A stretch of DNA of 64,000 nucleotides from Symbiodinium natans (GCA_905221605.1 CAJNDS010002118.1:124001-188000); one strand, 5' to 3'; counted from the first letter of the stretch, positions 1 to 10,923 are shown. The notes: generated by a model from the sequence alone, not told the origin. Program-made: numbers and translations.

Positions 1-17
1 TATTCCCTATTTACTAG

Positions 18-124
18 GCTGCACTTAGGAGGGTAGCTATAAATTAAATGTTTAGCTGCCTTGTTAAGAAACCCAACAAGCCCAAAAAGGCTAAAGATCT
101 AAAGTTACAGTAAAGCACCACAAA
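18..124 (+). repeat. Dispersed 105-bp repeat, copy 1
   Basis: Starts GGCTGCACTTAGGAGGGTAG and ends near GTTACAGTAAAGCACCACAA. It contains a short hairpin AGCCCAAAAAGGCT. At least six copies, all in this orientation: 18-124, 18818-18863 (truncated), 26087-26198, 29202-29302, 31877-31975 and 34981-35093. It could be a SINE or a non-autonomous element. No coding potential or clear tRNA fold was seen. Confidence 0.85.
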
Positions 125-556
125 AGTTTAGGTACATGAAGGGTAGTAGGGTTTAGGTCGGGGAACTTCTTACCGAGGTATGAGCGCAGTCAGATCCCTC
201 TTTGCAGCCCCTTAAGTACCCTAAAATGGCTTCAAGTAGCCTAAACCCTAGCTAGCACGAAACCTAAACCCTAAACCCGAAACCCTGCTCTATTTGGGTG
301 TTAAAAGTGCCATGAACCTCCAAGAGGGCTTCGGAGGGGATATTGATGGGTGAGAAGTAGCGTGTTCTTCGGGATTTAGTGCTTATGGTACTAGGGTTCA
401 GGGTTTAGGGTTTAGGGCTTCCATACTATGGGGCTTGGGGAGGTTGCTAGTTAGCATCTTGTTCAGGGTTTGGGGTTTCAGGTGTAGAGGCTCAAGGTGT
501 TTTCGAAGTTCAAGGTTTTAGGGATTGGGGTTTACGTTTGTAGATCCAACCCGAAC

Positions 557-660
557 TTAGATCCTGAGCTCAGAAGCCCCCAAAAAAGTGTGCACTTTCA
601 GCTCTAGAGGGGAGTTCAGTATCCCTAAACCCTAAACCCTAAACCCCAAACCCCCAAAAA
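557..660. mobile_element. MITE-like family D, copy split by telomere repeats
   Basis: GAAGCCCCCAAAAAAGTGTG and CAGTATCCC match the family. The next bases are CCCTAAA units to about 649, then AAAAAGTGT resumes the family sequence. The insertion point differs from that in the 23299-23448 copy. Confidence 0.65.
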
Positions 661-756
661 GTGTCAAACGCAAAGGGTTTTGGGTTTGTGGCTTAGGTTT
701 TTTTAATGATAGGGGATGCTTGTGCTCAAAAGGCCCTCGCGGGAGCACAACGGCGC

Positions 757-825
757 CTGCGAAAATGAAGATCCCAAGGGCCCATTTGCCTTGAAGAGCC
801 GCCTCTTCTTGCTCTTGACGATCCG
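757..825 (-). CDS. Exon, unknown protein
   Basis: Pyrimidine-rich acceptor (GGTTTCTTCCTCAG), then 23 codons read RIVKSKKRRLFKANGPLGSS and on. A possible GC donor follows CAG. The peptide is basic. The frame stays open past the donor, so the 3' border is uncertain. Function unknown. Confidence 0.45.
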
Positions 826-934
826 CTGAGGAAGAAACCGATGCGAGAGGTCGTGCAGGGATTTTTCCGGATACCCTAAACCCTAAACCCTAAACCCTAA
901 ATGCCCTAAACCCTGAACCCTAAACCCTACATAG

Positions 935-1005
935 GCTGCGGAAGGACCAGTACGCTGGTGCATTGCAATGGCACGGCTGCGCACCGCTTCGCCGATGCTT
1001 GGCGA
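935..1005 (+). CDS. Possible exon
   Basis: ACATAG acceptor at the edge of a CCCTAAA array, then LRKDQYAGALQWHGCAPLRR, then a GTGAAG donor. Only 71 nt; supported by both borders and composition only. Confidence 0.35.
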
Positions 1006-2302
1006 GTGAAGTCCCTTGACGCTTTACGAGCATCATCTCTAGAGCATACCTCAAAAAAACCCTAAACCCTAAACCCTAAACACTAAACCCTAAACCCTAA
1101 ACCCTAAACCCTAAACCCATCATAAAGCTCCCTGAACGCCTGAACTGCAAACAAACAAGGGACTTCAGCCCCGGGCCCTCCCAACCCTGTCTACTTCGAA
1201 GTCCCGAAAGCTTCTGGGTTTACAACAAAACAACTTAAGGTTTAGGGTTTAGGGTTTAGGGCCAGTTCTGAAAGTTGTCGTCCAGTGTGGGTGCCCTATT
1301 TACAGCGGTCGGTAGAAATCTAAACCACCCTAAACCCTAAACCTTGAACCCTAAACCCTAAAATCGTGAATGCCCCAAACGGCCTGGTAGCAACAGAGTT
1401 TGCTCGAAGCGCATGTTGGCCTTGCAGACTCAAGTGCTGGGCCACCAAAGGTGGGTGCTTAAGGTTTCGGAGTTCAGGGTTTAGGGGTCGGCTGTAGTGT
1501 TTAGGGTTCAAGGCTGAAGATTTATTCGGGTAGGTACAAGGGCCATTAGCATGAAGGCCCTTACTTTTCTTACTTCGCCAAAAGCAGGGATAACAAAGGT
1601 TATATAAGCTTGAATATCCCCCGCCCCCCAGACAGCAAAAGAAACCCAAAGCGAAACCCAAAACAGCGTGAAGTTCAACTATTGTCTAAGTAAGTTTTGC
1701 AACCCTAAACCCTAAAACCTAAACCCTGAACCCTAAACCTATATATATATATATATGTATGTTATATTCAATTCTCTACACCTATACAACCCAGGGACAC
1801 TGCAGAGCGTCTTCAGAAAGGTAAGGCCAATCTGGGTAGCTCTCTAAACTGAGGTCCTCGCTTTTGGAATCCTCGTTACTGCTATTCTTGTTGGGGGTTC
1901 TGAAGCAAGTCGTTGATTACAAGGATGTTCGAGAACTACTTGAGGTGTCGTCCTAGAGGGTTGAGGGTGTTTGGGTTCAGGTTTCCTTGAGCAACTAAGT
2001 CTAGAGCCAACAGTAGCCACCGACCCACAACGGCCTCCTCGGGGTCCTAGACGTAGTACCAAGGCTAGGGAGGGCCTATGACATGCGCTGCGTATTGGGC
2101 CACATTTCGCAGTGGGCATTTGGGGGTACTTGAGGTAGGCGCCGCGTAATGATTCCAAAGCCCAAGAGCCTAGCTGAAGATGGCAGGAGCCTAGGATCTG
2201 AAACAGGGTTTAGGGTTTATAGGGTTTAGGGTTCAGGGTTCAGGGTTCAGGGTTTAGGGTTTAGGGTTTAGGGTTTAGGGTTTAGGGTTCAGGGTTTAGG
2301 GC

Positions 2303-2381
2303 TTCCCGAAGCCATCTTTAAAAATCGCCGCACCTCATCGATCAGATCCAATCGCAGTGTCGGCTGCGTGCCATTGGCCTC
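2303..2381 (-). CDS. Exon, unknown protein
   Basis: Acceptor ATGTGGCAG, 26 codons reading EANGTQPTLRLDLIDEVRRF and on, then a GC donor that is itself the start of a telomere-like run (GCCCTAAACCC). The peptide looks helical and amphipathic. Confidence 0.6.
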
Positions 2382-2478
2382 CTGCCACATGAAGAATAGG
2401 GTTTAGGGTTTAGGGTTTAGGGTTTAGGGTTTAGGGTTTAGAGTTTAGGGTTTAGGGGTACCCAAAAGGACACTAATT

Positions 2479-2680
2479 AAGACCTAAGGGGGAACCCTAA
2501 GGGTCTATGTACCCATTTTGCATATACTTGGGCCCTAAAGGCTACTATATGGGAATCCCTTTAAGGCCCCCAAGTATATGCTATACAGGTACGTGGACCC
2601 TTTGGGGAAATAACCCTAAGGGTCCATGTACCTTGTTATTTTACGCTTCGGGCCCAAAAGCTACACGGACCCTAAGAGTA
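2479..2680. mobile_element. MITE-like family G, copy 1
   Basis: Nested inverted motifs CCTAAGGGTCTATGTACC / GGTACGTGGACCCTTTGGGG and CTTGGGCCCTAAAGGC. A related copy is at 13165-13275 (CCTGAGGGTCCATGTACTTA ... GCGCATGGACCCTTAGGGC). Confidence 0.6.
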
Positions 2681-2914
2681 CGGTGCCTATTTTTTAATAT
2701 GCGGACATTTAAATAAATAAAACCAATATTTTATACTACCTCCGTGAGGGGTTGGGTGGGGCCGCCCCTTTTTTAAACACCCGGAAACCATCACCATTAA
2801 AATTACCCCCGTGGAAACGGGGTCGTCCACGACGTCGGCTGCCTGCTGTCGGTTGAAGGTGTTGTTGTGGGTTGGGGTTTGGGCTTAGACTTTTGTAATG
2901 GCTTGGAGGCTTTC

Positions 2915-3620
2915 AGCCCTGGGACATTGTCCTAGGCTGTTTTCTGGCTTCTTCCCACTTCCCACCCCTGAAAGGCCCCAAGCCCCAGAAATGCAGGACA
3001 TTGTCCTAGGGTGTTTTCTGGCTTCTTCCCACCCCTGCAAGGCCCCAAGCCCCAGAAACCTAGGACATTGTCCTAGGGTGTTTTTTGGCTTCTTCCCACC
3101 CCTGAAAAACCCCAAGCCCACAGAAACCTAGGACATTGTCCTAGGGTGTTTTCTGGCTTCTTCCCACCCCTGAAAGGCCCCAAGCCCCAGAAACCTAGGA
3201 CATTGTCCTGGGGTGTTTTCTGGCTTCTTCCCACCCCTGAAACGCCCCAAGCCCACAGAAACCTAGGACATTGTCCTAGCACGTTTTCTGGCTTCTTCCC
3301 ACCCCTGAAAGGCCCCAAGCCCCAGAAACCTAGGACATTGTCCTAGGGTGTTTTCTGGCTTCTTCCCACCCCTGAAAGGCCCCAAGCACCAGAAACCTAG
3401 TACATTGTCCTAGGGTGTTTTCTGGCTTCTTCCCACCCCTGAAAGGCCAGAAACCTAGGACATTGTCCTACGGTGTTTGCTGGCTTCTTCCCACCCCTGA
3501 AAGGCCCCAAGCCCACAGAAACCTAGGACCTTGTCCAGGGTGTTTTCTGGCTTCTTCCCACACCTGAAAGGCCCCAAGCCCACAGAAACCTAGGACTTTC
3601 TGGCTTCCCACGGCCCTGAA
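2915..3620. repeat. Tandem repeat, about 67 bp x 10
   Basis: About ten copies of a 66-75 bp unit with GACATTGTCCTAGGGTG and CTTCTTCCCACCCCTGAAAG. Most units hold the palindrome CCTAGGAC-ATT-GTCCTAGG. Units from 3470 on are shorter and diverged. Reading frames through it repeat a GGKKPENTLGQCPRFL-type peptide on the minus strand, but frames change from unit to unit, so I do not call a gene. Confidence 0.9.
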
Positions 3621-4138
3621 AAGCCTGCAAAAGCCCAGAAACCCCAAAGGCCCCCCGAGAGCCCCTCGAGTATTTTTCTATCCAAACCACTGAAAAGCAC
3701 CAAAACCAATTCCAGGCGTCGGCGAGTTGCCCCAAGTGCGAGGGCAAAGCAAGGGCACTTAGATTATACATTTAAACACACGGAAATTTAAATAGACATT
3801 TTATACTACCTCTGTGGCTTGTGGCCCGGGCCCGCCCTCCACATGTTTAAAAACAGTCACCGTAAGCCTTCGGGAGTAGTGGGGAGCATCAGGGAACCTT
3901 CGGTTACATACCCAGAAACCTTACATTTTACAACTTTCCACTGCCCTAAGACTTTGATCCTGCAGCCTGGACTACTGTGCTTAAAGACCCCCAAAACATC
4001 AAAAACGATTCTTCCCCTAAACCCCAAACCCAAAACCCAAAACCCAAAACCCAAAACCCAAAACCCTAAACTCTAAACCTTGCCAAACCCTAAACCCCGA
4101 CATCCCGACACCCTAAACCCAGGCATGTCTTTCAGTGC

Positions 4139-4237
4139 ATGTGGCCGGTCTCCTGCATGGTGTGCTGGAAGACGACACTGCGAGCTGACCACTTGCCACC
4201 CGCGGCATTGAGCTTCGCGAACAAGTCCGGGAACATC
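4139..4237 (-). CDS. Exon, unknown protein
   Basis: Acceptor CAGCCTTAG, then MFPDLFAKLNAAGGKWSARS and on to QETGH. It ends at a GC donor or, if read on, at TGA two codons later. It is flanked by CCCTAAA on the left and TTTAGGG on the right. Confidence 0.6.
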
Positions 4238-4630
4238 CTAAGGCTGAGGTAGGGTTTAGGGTTTAGGGTTTAGGGTTTAGGGTTTAGGGTTTAGGGTTTA
4301 GGGCTTAGGGTTTAGAGTTTAGGGTTTAGGGTTTAAAGTGACTCATCTCACACTGCGGCACGTGGTTGAGGGCTTACAAGGCTTAAGCTTTACAAGGCTT
4401 GGGGTGTGAATCTGGTCCATTACAAGGCCTGGGGTATGGATCCGGATTCGGGGGTTTAGGATTTAGGGCTTAGGGTTTGCGGTTACTGCTTCTGATCTGA
4501 ACTAAATGGTGTACACAAACACATCAAGCGAAACAAGGCTGAAATCCTGAGCTCCCAGACCCAAGAAATCCCAAACCTCAAAGGAAACTCGCTTGGCCCT
4601 TTTAGGCTCTGCAGACATATTCCCACTTAC

Positions 4631-4719
4631 CTGGACCTCTGAAACACTACACCCTCTACCCCGAAAACGCCAATAGCATCTGCGCGGCTGAACGCGCCGC
4701 GCCACGTCCTCAGCTCGAG
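4631..4719 (-). CDS. Exon, unknown protein
   Basis: Acceptor GTCTGCAG and canonical donor GTAAGTGG. It reads LELRTWRGAFSRADAIGVFG and on. The downstream intron holds no telomere array for at least 150 bp. Confidence 0.6.
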
Positions 4720-5017
4720 CTGCAGACATTCCATGGGAGGCAAATCAGGGTTTGTAGGGGAGGGCTCAAGGTTTTTCGGGGCTGAAAGGGCGTTATTCCA
4801 CTGCATTATTTGAGGGCTTTGGGTTGCCGCGGGTTTTCGCTTAGGACTTGGGCTTAGGGTTTAGGGTTTAGGGTTTAGGGTTTAGGGTTTAGGGTTTAGG
4901 GTTTAGGGTTTAGGGTTTAGGGTTTAGGGTTTAGGGTTTAGGGTCCGCCGACCCTGGCGGCGTGTTGGATGGGAAAAGGAGGTGAAAACCTCCCTCTTTC
5001 CCTCCTTACCCAAAACG

Positions 5018-5125
5018 GGGGGGGGGGGGGGTAGGGGGGGGTACCCCGCCAGCTTTTCCGTGGAGGAACAGTTTTTTCAAAGAGCCCCCTAACCCCCCCC
5101 CCTACCCGCCCCCTACCCCCCCCCC

Positions 5126-5156
<31 letters not shown>

Positions 5157-5205
5157 ACCCCCCCCCCCACCCCCCCCCCACCCCCCCCCCACCCCCCCCC
5201 CCCAA
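5018..5205. repeat. Poly-G and poly-C tracts
   Basis: A G-run near 5018-5040 followed by long C-runs at 5093-5203, interrupted by single A or T. Similar homopolymers occur at 6837-6859, 16853-16880, 19386-19418, 22650-22666, 22890-22917, 34763-34786, 36140-36174, 57258-57287 and 58853-58870. Their lengths may not be reliable in an assembly. Confidence 0.9.
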
Positions 5206-5350
5206 ACAGGCCGCAAACAAAATCACCAAACCCCAAACCTTAAACTTGTTCTCCTGCGAGGTCGGCGGCTTGAGCCGGAGGCTCTTAAATTTAGGGTTTA
5301 GGGTTGAGGCTTGAGTGTTCAGGGTTCATTCACCCAAAAAACCTATGCAC

Positions 5351-5433
5351 CCTCTGCCACAAGCGCCGGCTAGCTGCGCTGGCCGCGTCGCCCTCCTGCG
5401 TCAGGCGGTTGACGTCTGCTTGCAGCTCCGCAC
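5351..5433 (-). CDS. Exon, unknown helical protein
   Basis: Acceptor CCCCGGCAG, 27 codons reading AELQADVNRLTQEGDAASAA and on, donor GTGCATAGG. The heptad-like pattern suggests a coiled coil. Flanked by poly-G on the acceptor side. Confidence 0.6.
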
Positions 5434-5905
5434 CTGCCGGGGGTGGGGTGGGGGGGGGGGGGTGGGAGGGTGATGTTTAGGGTTTAGGGTTTAGGGTTTC
5501 AAGTAGTTCCAGGCTTTGGGGATAGGACTGGGATTTTGACTTCAGGGCTGAATCCTCGAATATCTCCTCGCCCTCAACCCTAAACCTGCAACCCCTCCCC
5601 CCCCCTCCCCCTCCGCGGAAGGGGAGGTTTAGGGTTCAGGGTTCAGGGTTTAGGGGCTCGCTTGGCTGGGACAGGTCGGGGGGCTGATTTGGGGCTTGGG
5701 GTTTGGGTTTTGGGGCTCGGGGGGTTTAGGGATTGGGGGTTGTTGCTGGAGGCTAGAGGGTTGGAGACTAGAGGGTTGAAGGGCCTCGGGCTTGGAGGGA
5801 CCCCACACTCATGACCCGGGGTTAGTATAGTATAATATAAAGGGACCACAAGGGACCACTATCAGCAATTATTCCGTAGTACCAGACCTGGGCGTGGTAT
5901 CCAAG

Positions 5906-5988
5906 GCGAGCGGCTCACTAGGCTCTTCCGGATGAAGTACACGGCCATGTGCTGTAAGCACATGTTCATCGACGAGATCCTCACTTGA
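5906..5988 (+). CDS. Terminal exon with TGA stop
   Basis: Acceptor TATCCAAG, then ERLTRLFRMKYTAMCCKHMF and IDEILT, ending in TGA at 5986-5988. This looks like the C-terminus of a plus-strand gene whose upstream exons I could not place. The following 650 bp are AT-rich and free of telomere repeats, as expected for a 3' region. Confidence 0.55.
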
Positions 5989-6640
5989 AACTCCGGGTGT
6001 TCGAGATCTTGCGGGGGCGAATGGAGTTCTCAACAGTCTTAGTTTGTGGTATGCGGGCGTCCGTGAAGTCTCTCAAATGGACCGGCTTATACAGACGCCC
6101 GTGCACTCAGCTCATTCGTGAAGGTTGCAATCAAAGAAGACAACAAAATAACCCCAAGAACACCTGTTTGTTGGTATGTTTGTTCTCAGTCATTGCATTG
6201 CTTACTCGCACGCTACTCCTTTCAGTGTCAGTACCAAGAAACGCCCACACAAGATCTGCGTACTGGCTTTCTGGCATGAATCTCTTCTGTTTGAATATTG
6301 TGCAAAACCTCCATAAAATAAGAATAATTAGTCCCCGGTGCTTGACCCTATTGCTTCTTCATTTTACATGTACCAAGTTATACACATACATACATACATA
6401 CATACATACATACGTACGTACATACATAGATAGATAGCATCTATATACGTATATTCAAACGGCGCATTTATGAACACAATAAACGAAGACAAGAGGCAGA
6501 ATAACCAAGAGTTGAAGTCGTCACTGTGGCTGAAAGAAAAGTAATGCCGAAAGAAAGACCGGAAATAAACGAAAAAAATAAATCGCAATTGAACTTGCGG
6601 GTATGCGAATTTCTGGGGAAAACTGCGAACCAAAAGATGC
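5989..6640 (+). other. Probable 3' untranslated and downstream region
   Basis: AT-richer than its surroundings, without telomere-like units, with a CATA microsatellite at 6385-6430. Frames are open for up to 150 codons, but composition is simple and no domain is visible, so I call no gene. Confidence 0.4.
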
Positions 6641-6700
6641 CTTAGGGTTTAAGGTTTCGAAGGCCCTACAGCGCTAATGACATAGGGTTTAGGGCTTCTT

Positions 6701-6805
6701 GGGAGCCCAGTAACCATATTATCGAAAGGGCACCCTTTTTGGGGGTTGGCTACCGTCTAAGGGAACTCAGAACAAAAAAATGGTAAAGGGTACCACTGGG
6801 CCACC
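6701..6805. mobile_element. MITE-like family C, copy 1
   Basis: Left end GGGAGCCCAGTAACCATATT, right end GGGTACCACTGGGCCACC, core GGGCACCCTTTTTGGGGGTT. A second copy is at 35413-35517 and an end fragment near 26067-26081. Confidence 0.7.
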
Positions 6806-7109
6806 ATGGCTTGGAGTAAACCCACACACGAACCACCCCCCCCCCCCCCCCCCCCCCCCAGCTCCTGTCGCCCGCTTCCTGCTGCTGCTGTATCAGTGCC
6901 TGCTGGCAGGTTTGTGGCCTTCAGCCCTACACCCGAAACCCAAAACCCTAAGCCCGAAGCCCTAAACCCTTGGGCCCTTTGGGGGGCCTGAGGGTGTTTA
7001 GAGTTCAGGGTGTTGCTTAAGGATCTCTGCGCCATGGCAGCATCAGGAATGGCAGCATCAGGAATGTCAGGAGCTTTCGGGGTTTAAGGGGTCTTTCTGA
7101 ACTGCCTCA

Positions 7110-7269
7110 GGGTAGCCCTAAACCCTAAACCGTAAACCCCAAACCCTAAACCCTAAACCCTAAACCCTAAACCCTAAACCCTAAACCCTAAACCCTAAAC
7201 CCTAAACCCTAAACCCTAAACCCTAAACCCTAAACCCTAAACCCTAAACCCTAAACCCTAAACCCTAAC
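7110..7269 (-). repeat. Long CCCTAAA array
   Basis: About 20 near-perfect CCCTAAA units on the plus strand. It abuts the exon at 7270-7356, and the array on that exon's other side (7387-7542) is TTTAGGG, so the exon is capped like a linear chromosome with outward-facing telomeres. Confidence 0.95.
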
Positions 7270-7356
7270 CCGAGTTGGCACCACCCGGCCTCTACCGCTG
7301 CGCTTCGTGGGGCTGTCGGGCCCAAGGATGGTTGGCTGGCAGAGCCTCAGAGCAGA
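7270..7356 (-). CDS. Exon, unknown protein
   Basis: Acceptor CTGGCAG, 29 codons reading SALRLCQPTILGPDSPTKRS and on, then the donor GTTAGGGTTTAGGG, so the intron begins inside the telomere-like array. Bounded on both sides by arrays of about 20 units. Phase 0 at both ends. Confidence 0.5.
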
Positions 7357-7386
7357 CTGCCAGGCTCCCAATGCCTATTCTCCAAG

Positions 7387-7542
7387 GGTTAGGGTTTAGG
7401 GTTTAGGGTTTAGGGTTTAGGGTTTAGGGTTTAGGGTTTAGGGTTTAGGGTTTAGGGTTTAGGGTTTAGGGTTTAGGGCCTAGGGTTTAGGGTTTAGGGT
7501 TTAGGGTTTAGGGTTTAGGGTTTAGGGTTTAGGGTTTGGTTT
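7387..7542 (+). repeat. Long TTTAGGG array
   Basis: About 21 TTTAGGG units with one variant (CCTAGGG), followed by a G-run near 7561-7580. It is one of the longest and purest arrays in the window. Confidence 0.95.
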
Positions 7543-8760
7543 AGGGTTGGAGTCGGGGGTTGGGGGGGGGGGGGGGGGTGGGTGCCTCTAGTATGGGAAC
7601 TATACATGTACTTGCCCTAAACCCTAAACCCTAAACCCGAAACCCTAAACCCCAAACCCCAAACCCCTAAACCCTGTCAAGAAGCCCAAGGTCTCAGCTG
7701 AGTCTGGGGTTTAGGGTTTAGGGTTTAGGGTCTAGGGTCTAGGGTTTAGGGTTTAGGGTGTAGGGTTACGAACCTTTTTAGGGGTAGTACCTTTGGACCC
7801 TTAAGGTTGTACCCTTCAGGGCTTAAGGTTTCGGGTTTTGGCTTTAAGGTCTTGGGTTTTGGGGGAACCCTTTTAAAGATCCTTGAGGTAGTACAGGGGC
7901 CTCATTCGGAGTACATCAAGGGGAACCTGTAGGGGTACAAACCCCAGGGGTACGAGGCTGAATCCCTAAACCCTAAACCCTAAACCCTAAACCTTGACTG
8001 AGTGCGCCGCACTCCCTCTTGAAGCACTGCCGCTGCGCGCTGGAGTTTCCACTAGAGACCTGGTCCATAGGGTGTAGGGTCCATAATGAGAGTTTAGGGT
8101 TTAGGGTCCATGGGTTTAGGGTTTAGGGCTAAGGTAGCTTATAATAGGCCCAAGTTGAGGTTGTACGTCCTTGCTACCTCAGCTATGGCCTATAAGAATG
8201 CTTCCATTTTTCATGATGTCTTAGCACCTACGAAGGTAAGAGGTAGTGTACAAGGTGTGTGTAGCCTTGCCTGAGTTGTCTGAAAGTGCCTAAGCACTGA
8301 ACCCTAAACCGACACTCTGCAAACCCCAGACCCTGCAAACCCTAAAGCCCGAAACCCTGCAAGCCCTAAAACCCTAAAACCCTGACACCCTGCAGCCCTA
8401 AAGCCCGCAGCCCTAAACCCTAACACCCTGCAAAGCCAAAAGCTCTACTTGGCGGGGCTTCGGCGTTCCTGCGAACATCAAGCCCTAAACCCGAAACCTT
8501 AAACCCTACAACAAACCCCAGCCTGAATTGGGTCCAGGCACCTTCATGGTACAGAAATGGGCCTCAGCGTTGTAAATGAAAACATGGACCCTCAAGCAAC
8601 CCTGAGCCTGAAACCCCAAACCCTAGTAAACCCTAAACCCTCAACCCAAAACCCTAAACAAAAAAAATAATCACTTAAACCCTAACACGCTCAACCCCCA
8701 AGCCTTCTCAACTCCCCATGTAGGGGGGGGGGGGGGGGCTTAACCCGACCTCTAAAACAC

Positions 8761-8836
8761 TTGCTTGGATCTGGTGCCGGGCACCTGCACCAAGTCGCCG
8801 ATGTACAAGCCGTGCACGTTGCAGAACTCATAAGGC
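8761..8836 (-). CDS. Exon of a conserved-looking protein (second of a pair)
   Basis: Acceptor GGGCAAG, reads PYEFCNVHGLYIGDLVQVPG and TRSKQ, donor GTGTTTTAG. Its first base completes the split arginine codon left by exon 8924-9112, giving EGHR-PYEFC. The joined 88-residue segment has no family I recognise. Confidence 0.7.
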
Positions 8837-8923
8837 CTTGCCCAGCGACAGGAGTTCGAGTTTGGGGATTTTGGTCAGTATAGGGTTTAGGGATTGTAGT
8901 TTTTAGGGACACCCTCAACTTAC

Positions 8924-9112
8924 CGGTGTCCTTCAAGCTCAAGACGAGGTGTCGCATCTTCGCCCATCATCTTCTTTTTCATATGCTCACGCTTGAGGGC
9001 ACTGGCCTGAACAACCTTGAGGTTTTCAGTGTAAGCCTTCTTCAAGTCGGGCGTCTTGTCGATCTTGGAAACTTCTTCAGCTGACAGCTTGCAAGAAGCA
9101 TCCCACTCCAGG
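8924..9112 (-). CDS. Exon of a conserved-looking protein (first of a pair)
   Basis: Strong acceptor (TTTTTTCCTTCAAG) and canonical donor GTAAGTTGAGG. Reads LEWDASCKLSAEEVSKIDKT, then a Lys-rich helical stretch (KREHMKKKMM) ending RLELEGH. The 87-nt intron to exon 8761-8836 is GT-AG and contains CCCTAAACCC, a clear small example of telomere-like sequence inside an intron. Function unknown. Confidence 0.75.
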
Positions 9113-10026
9113 CTTGAAGGAAAAAACCTAGAACCAAGCCCCATAAAACGAACCTAGTAACCTAAGACCAAAAAGGGTACCCTGCTATCTTGGCCAAGGA
9201 CATGCAAACAGCATCTGCAATGTGGCTTGGAGGGGATTTGTGTTTTGGGAACAGTCAAACCCTAAACCCTAAACCCTAAACTCTAAACCCTACACACCCT
9301 ACAGGACCTCCAGCACCGGATACTTAGGGTTTAGGGTCTAGGGCGGGCTTAACTGCAACTCGAAGTGGCTACGGCAAGCACTGCGTAGATATGTGCTTTG
9401 AATTCCTCAGTATGTAGAGGAAGGAACTCAGAATTTGGGGGTTGCCAGGGATAGAATGCACCCTGAACCCTGTACCCTGAACCTTAAACCCCCCAAAAAC
9501 CTTAACACCTAGCCCTAAACCCTAAACCCTAAACCCTAAGCCCAAAGCCCTGAGCCCTAAGCCCTAAGCCCCAAGCCCCAGGCCCCAAACCCTATCCGAG
9601 GCCCTCTGGAAGAAACAGCTCTCAGCCTGAAGAACCCGTCTGACCGCGCCAGTCATGGGTGGGAAAGGCCAAAGAAGGTTCAGGTATTTGGGTTTGTCTG
9701 AAAGGCCTTGATGTAGGGATATAGAGAGGGCTTTGTTCAGGGATTCTAGTAGGGGTTGCAGAAGAGCCTACATATCTAGACTAGCTAGTTTGGGTAATTT
9801 AGACTGTTCATCCCGATATACACTAAAACCCTGAACCCTCAACCCGGCTCATGTATCTGCACGAGCGGATGCCCTGAACCCTAAAGCCTAAACCCCTGAA
9901 ACGCTAAGCCCAAACCCTAAACCCTAAACCCCTGAAACGCTAAGACCTAAGACCTAACGCCCGAAGCCCCAAGCCCTAAACCCTAACCCCCTAAAGCCTG
10001 AACCCCTAAACCCTGAATGGCCTGAG

Positions 10027-10092
10027 GAAGCCGATACCTTCCGGCACCTGTCGCTGATGGACAAGACAAAAAAAAGGAACATGGACATGGAG
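10027..10092 (+). CDS. Exon, penultimate of a plus-strand gene
   Basis: Acceptor CCTGAG, exactly 22 codons reading EADTFRHLSLMDKTKKRNMD-ME, donor GTTTCCGGG leading into GTTTAGGG. Phase 0 at the 3' end matches the exon at 10386. Confidence 0.65.
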
Positions 10093-10385
10093 GTTTCCGG
10101 GTTTAGGGTTCAGGGTGTTTGTTCCAGATTTTGGTCCGGTCCCCCGTATCCTTCTTTGGTGTACTGTTCATGAAAGGGATTCCCAAAAGGGGCTTAAGTT
10201 TGAACAGCCGCTCGTGCTTTCGAAGGGTGTCAGGATATTAAGGTTTATGGTTAAGGCTTACCTAGGTACTTCCCCGCCACCAAACCCTCAACCCTCAGCC
10301 TTACATGCCCAAAGCATGCCCTGCACCGACTGAGCTCGTCATATTGAATCTCCCGAACATTAACTTGCCTCTCCAATTTCCACAG

Positions 10386-10451
10386 AAGAAGGTTAAACTT
10401 GATGAAAAGTTTAAACCTCAACCGTTGTCTAGAAGAAGTCGAAAAAAGTAG
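10386..10451 (+). CDS. Terminal exon with TAG stop
   Basis: Excellent acceptor (CTCTCCAATTTCCACAG). Reads KKVKLDEKFKPQPLSRRSRK-K and stops at TAG 10449-10451. It is in phase with exon 10027-10092 across a 293-nt GT-AG intron. The basic C-terminal tail could be a nuclear signal (inference). Confidence 0.65.
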   Translation, partial: KKVKLDEKFKPQPLSRRSRKK

Positions 10452-10573
10452 GGCATTTGCAGCGTTGGGGGTTTCAGGTTTCGAGTACGATCTCAGCACC
10501 TGAGGTGTAGAGTTTACGACTTAAAGGGCTTCTCCTTGGAACTCGGCTAACTATCTGTCCAACCATAGCTCAG

Positions 10574-10667
10574 GAAGGGCCAAGAAGGCGAAATCTGTTT
10601 GAACCACACTGGCATTGCCATTCCGCCCGCACCACCGGGAGAAAATCGTTGCATCATGGGCAGGCCG
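10574..10667 (+). CDS. Exon, unknown protein
   Basis: Acceptor ATAGCTCAG, reads KGQEGEICLNHTGIAIPPAP-PGENRCIMGRP, possible donor GTGCCCGC. Ends in phase 0, compatible with exon 10924-10980. The frame stays open past the donor to a TAA near 10737. Confidence 0.55.
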
Positions 10668-10923
10668 GTGCCCGCTATATATCCTTCGCCCTTCCTCAAG
10701 CTCGAACCCTCTACCTTGCGCCCAAAACCCTAAACCGTAAAGCCTACATCCTGACCCCTACCCGGGACCCTATCTACTTTGTACAGTTTAGTAGCAAGTA
10801 CCCCTGATTTAGTAGGTAGAACCCTTAAAGCTGTCCCAGGTAAACCTTAAACCCTAAAACCTAAACCCTAAACTTGCCTAAACCCTACCTGGAAGACCCT
10901 AAGCCCTACCTGGAAGACGCAAG

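Noticed and set aside
2885-3346. Open frames in the 67-bp tandem array
   Set aside because: The unit length varies, so frames change from unit to unit, and both strands are open. No gene-like context.
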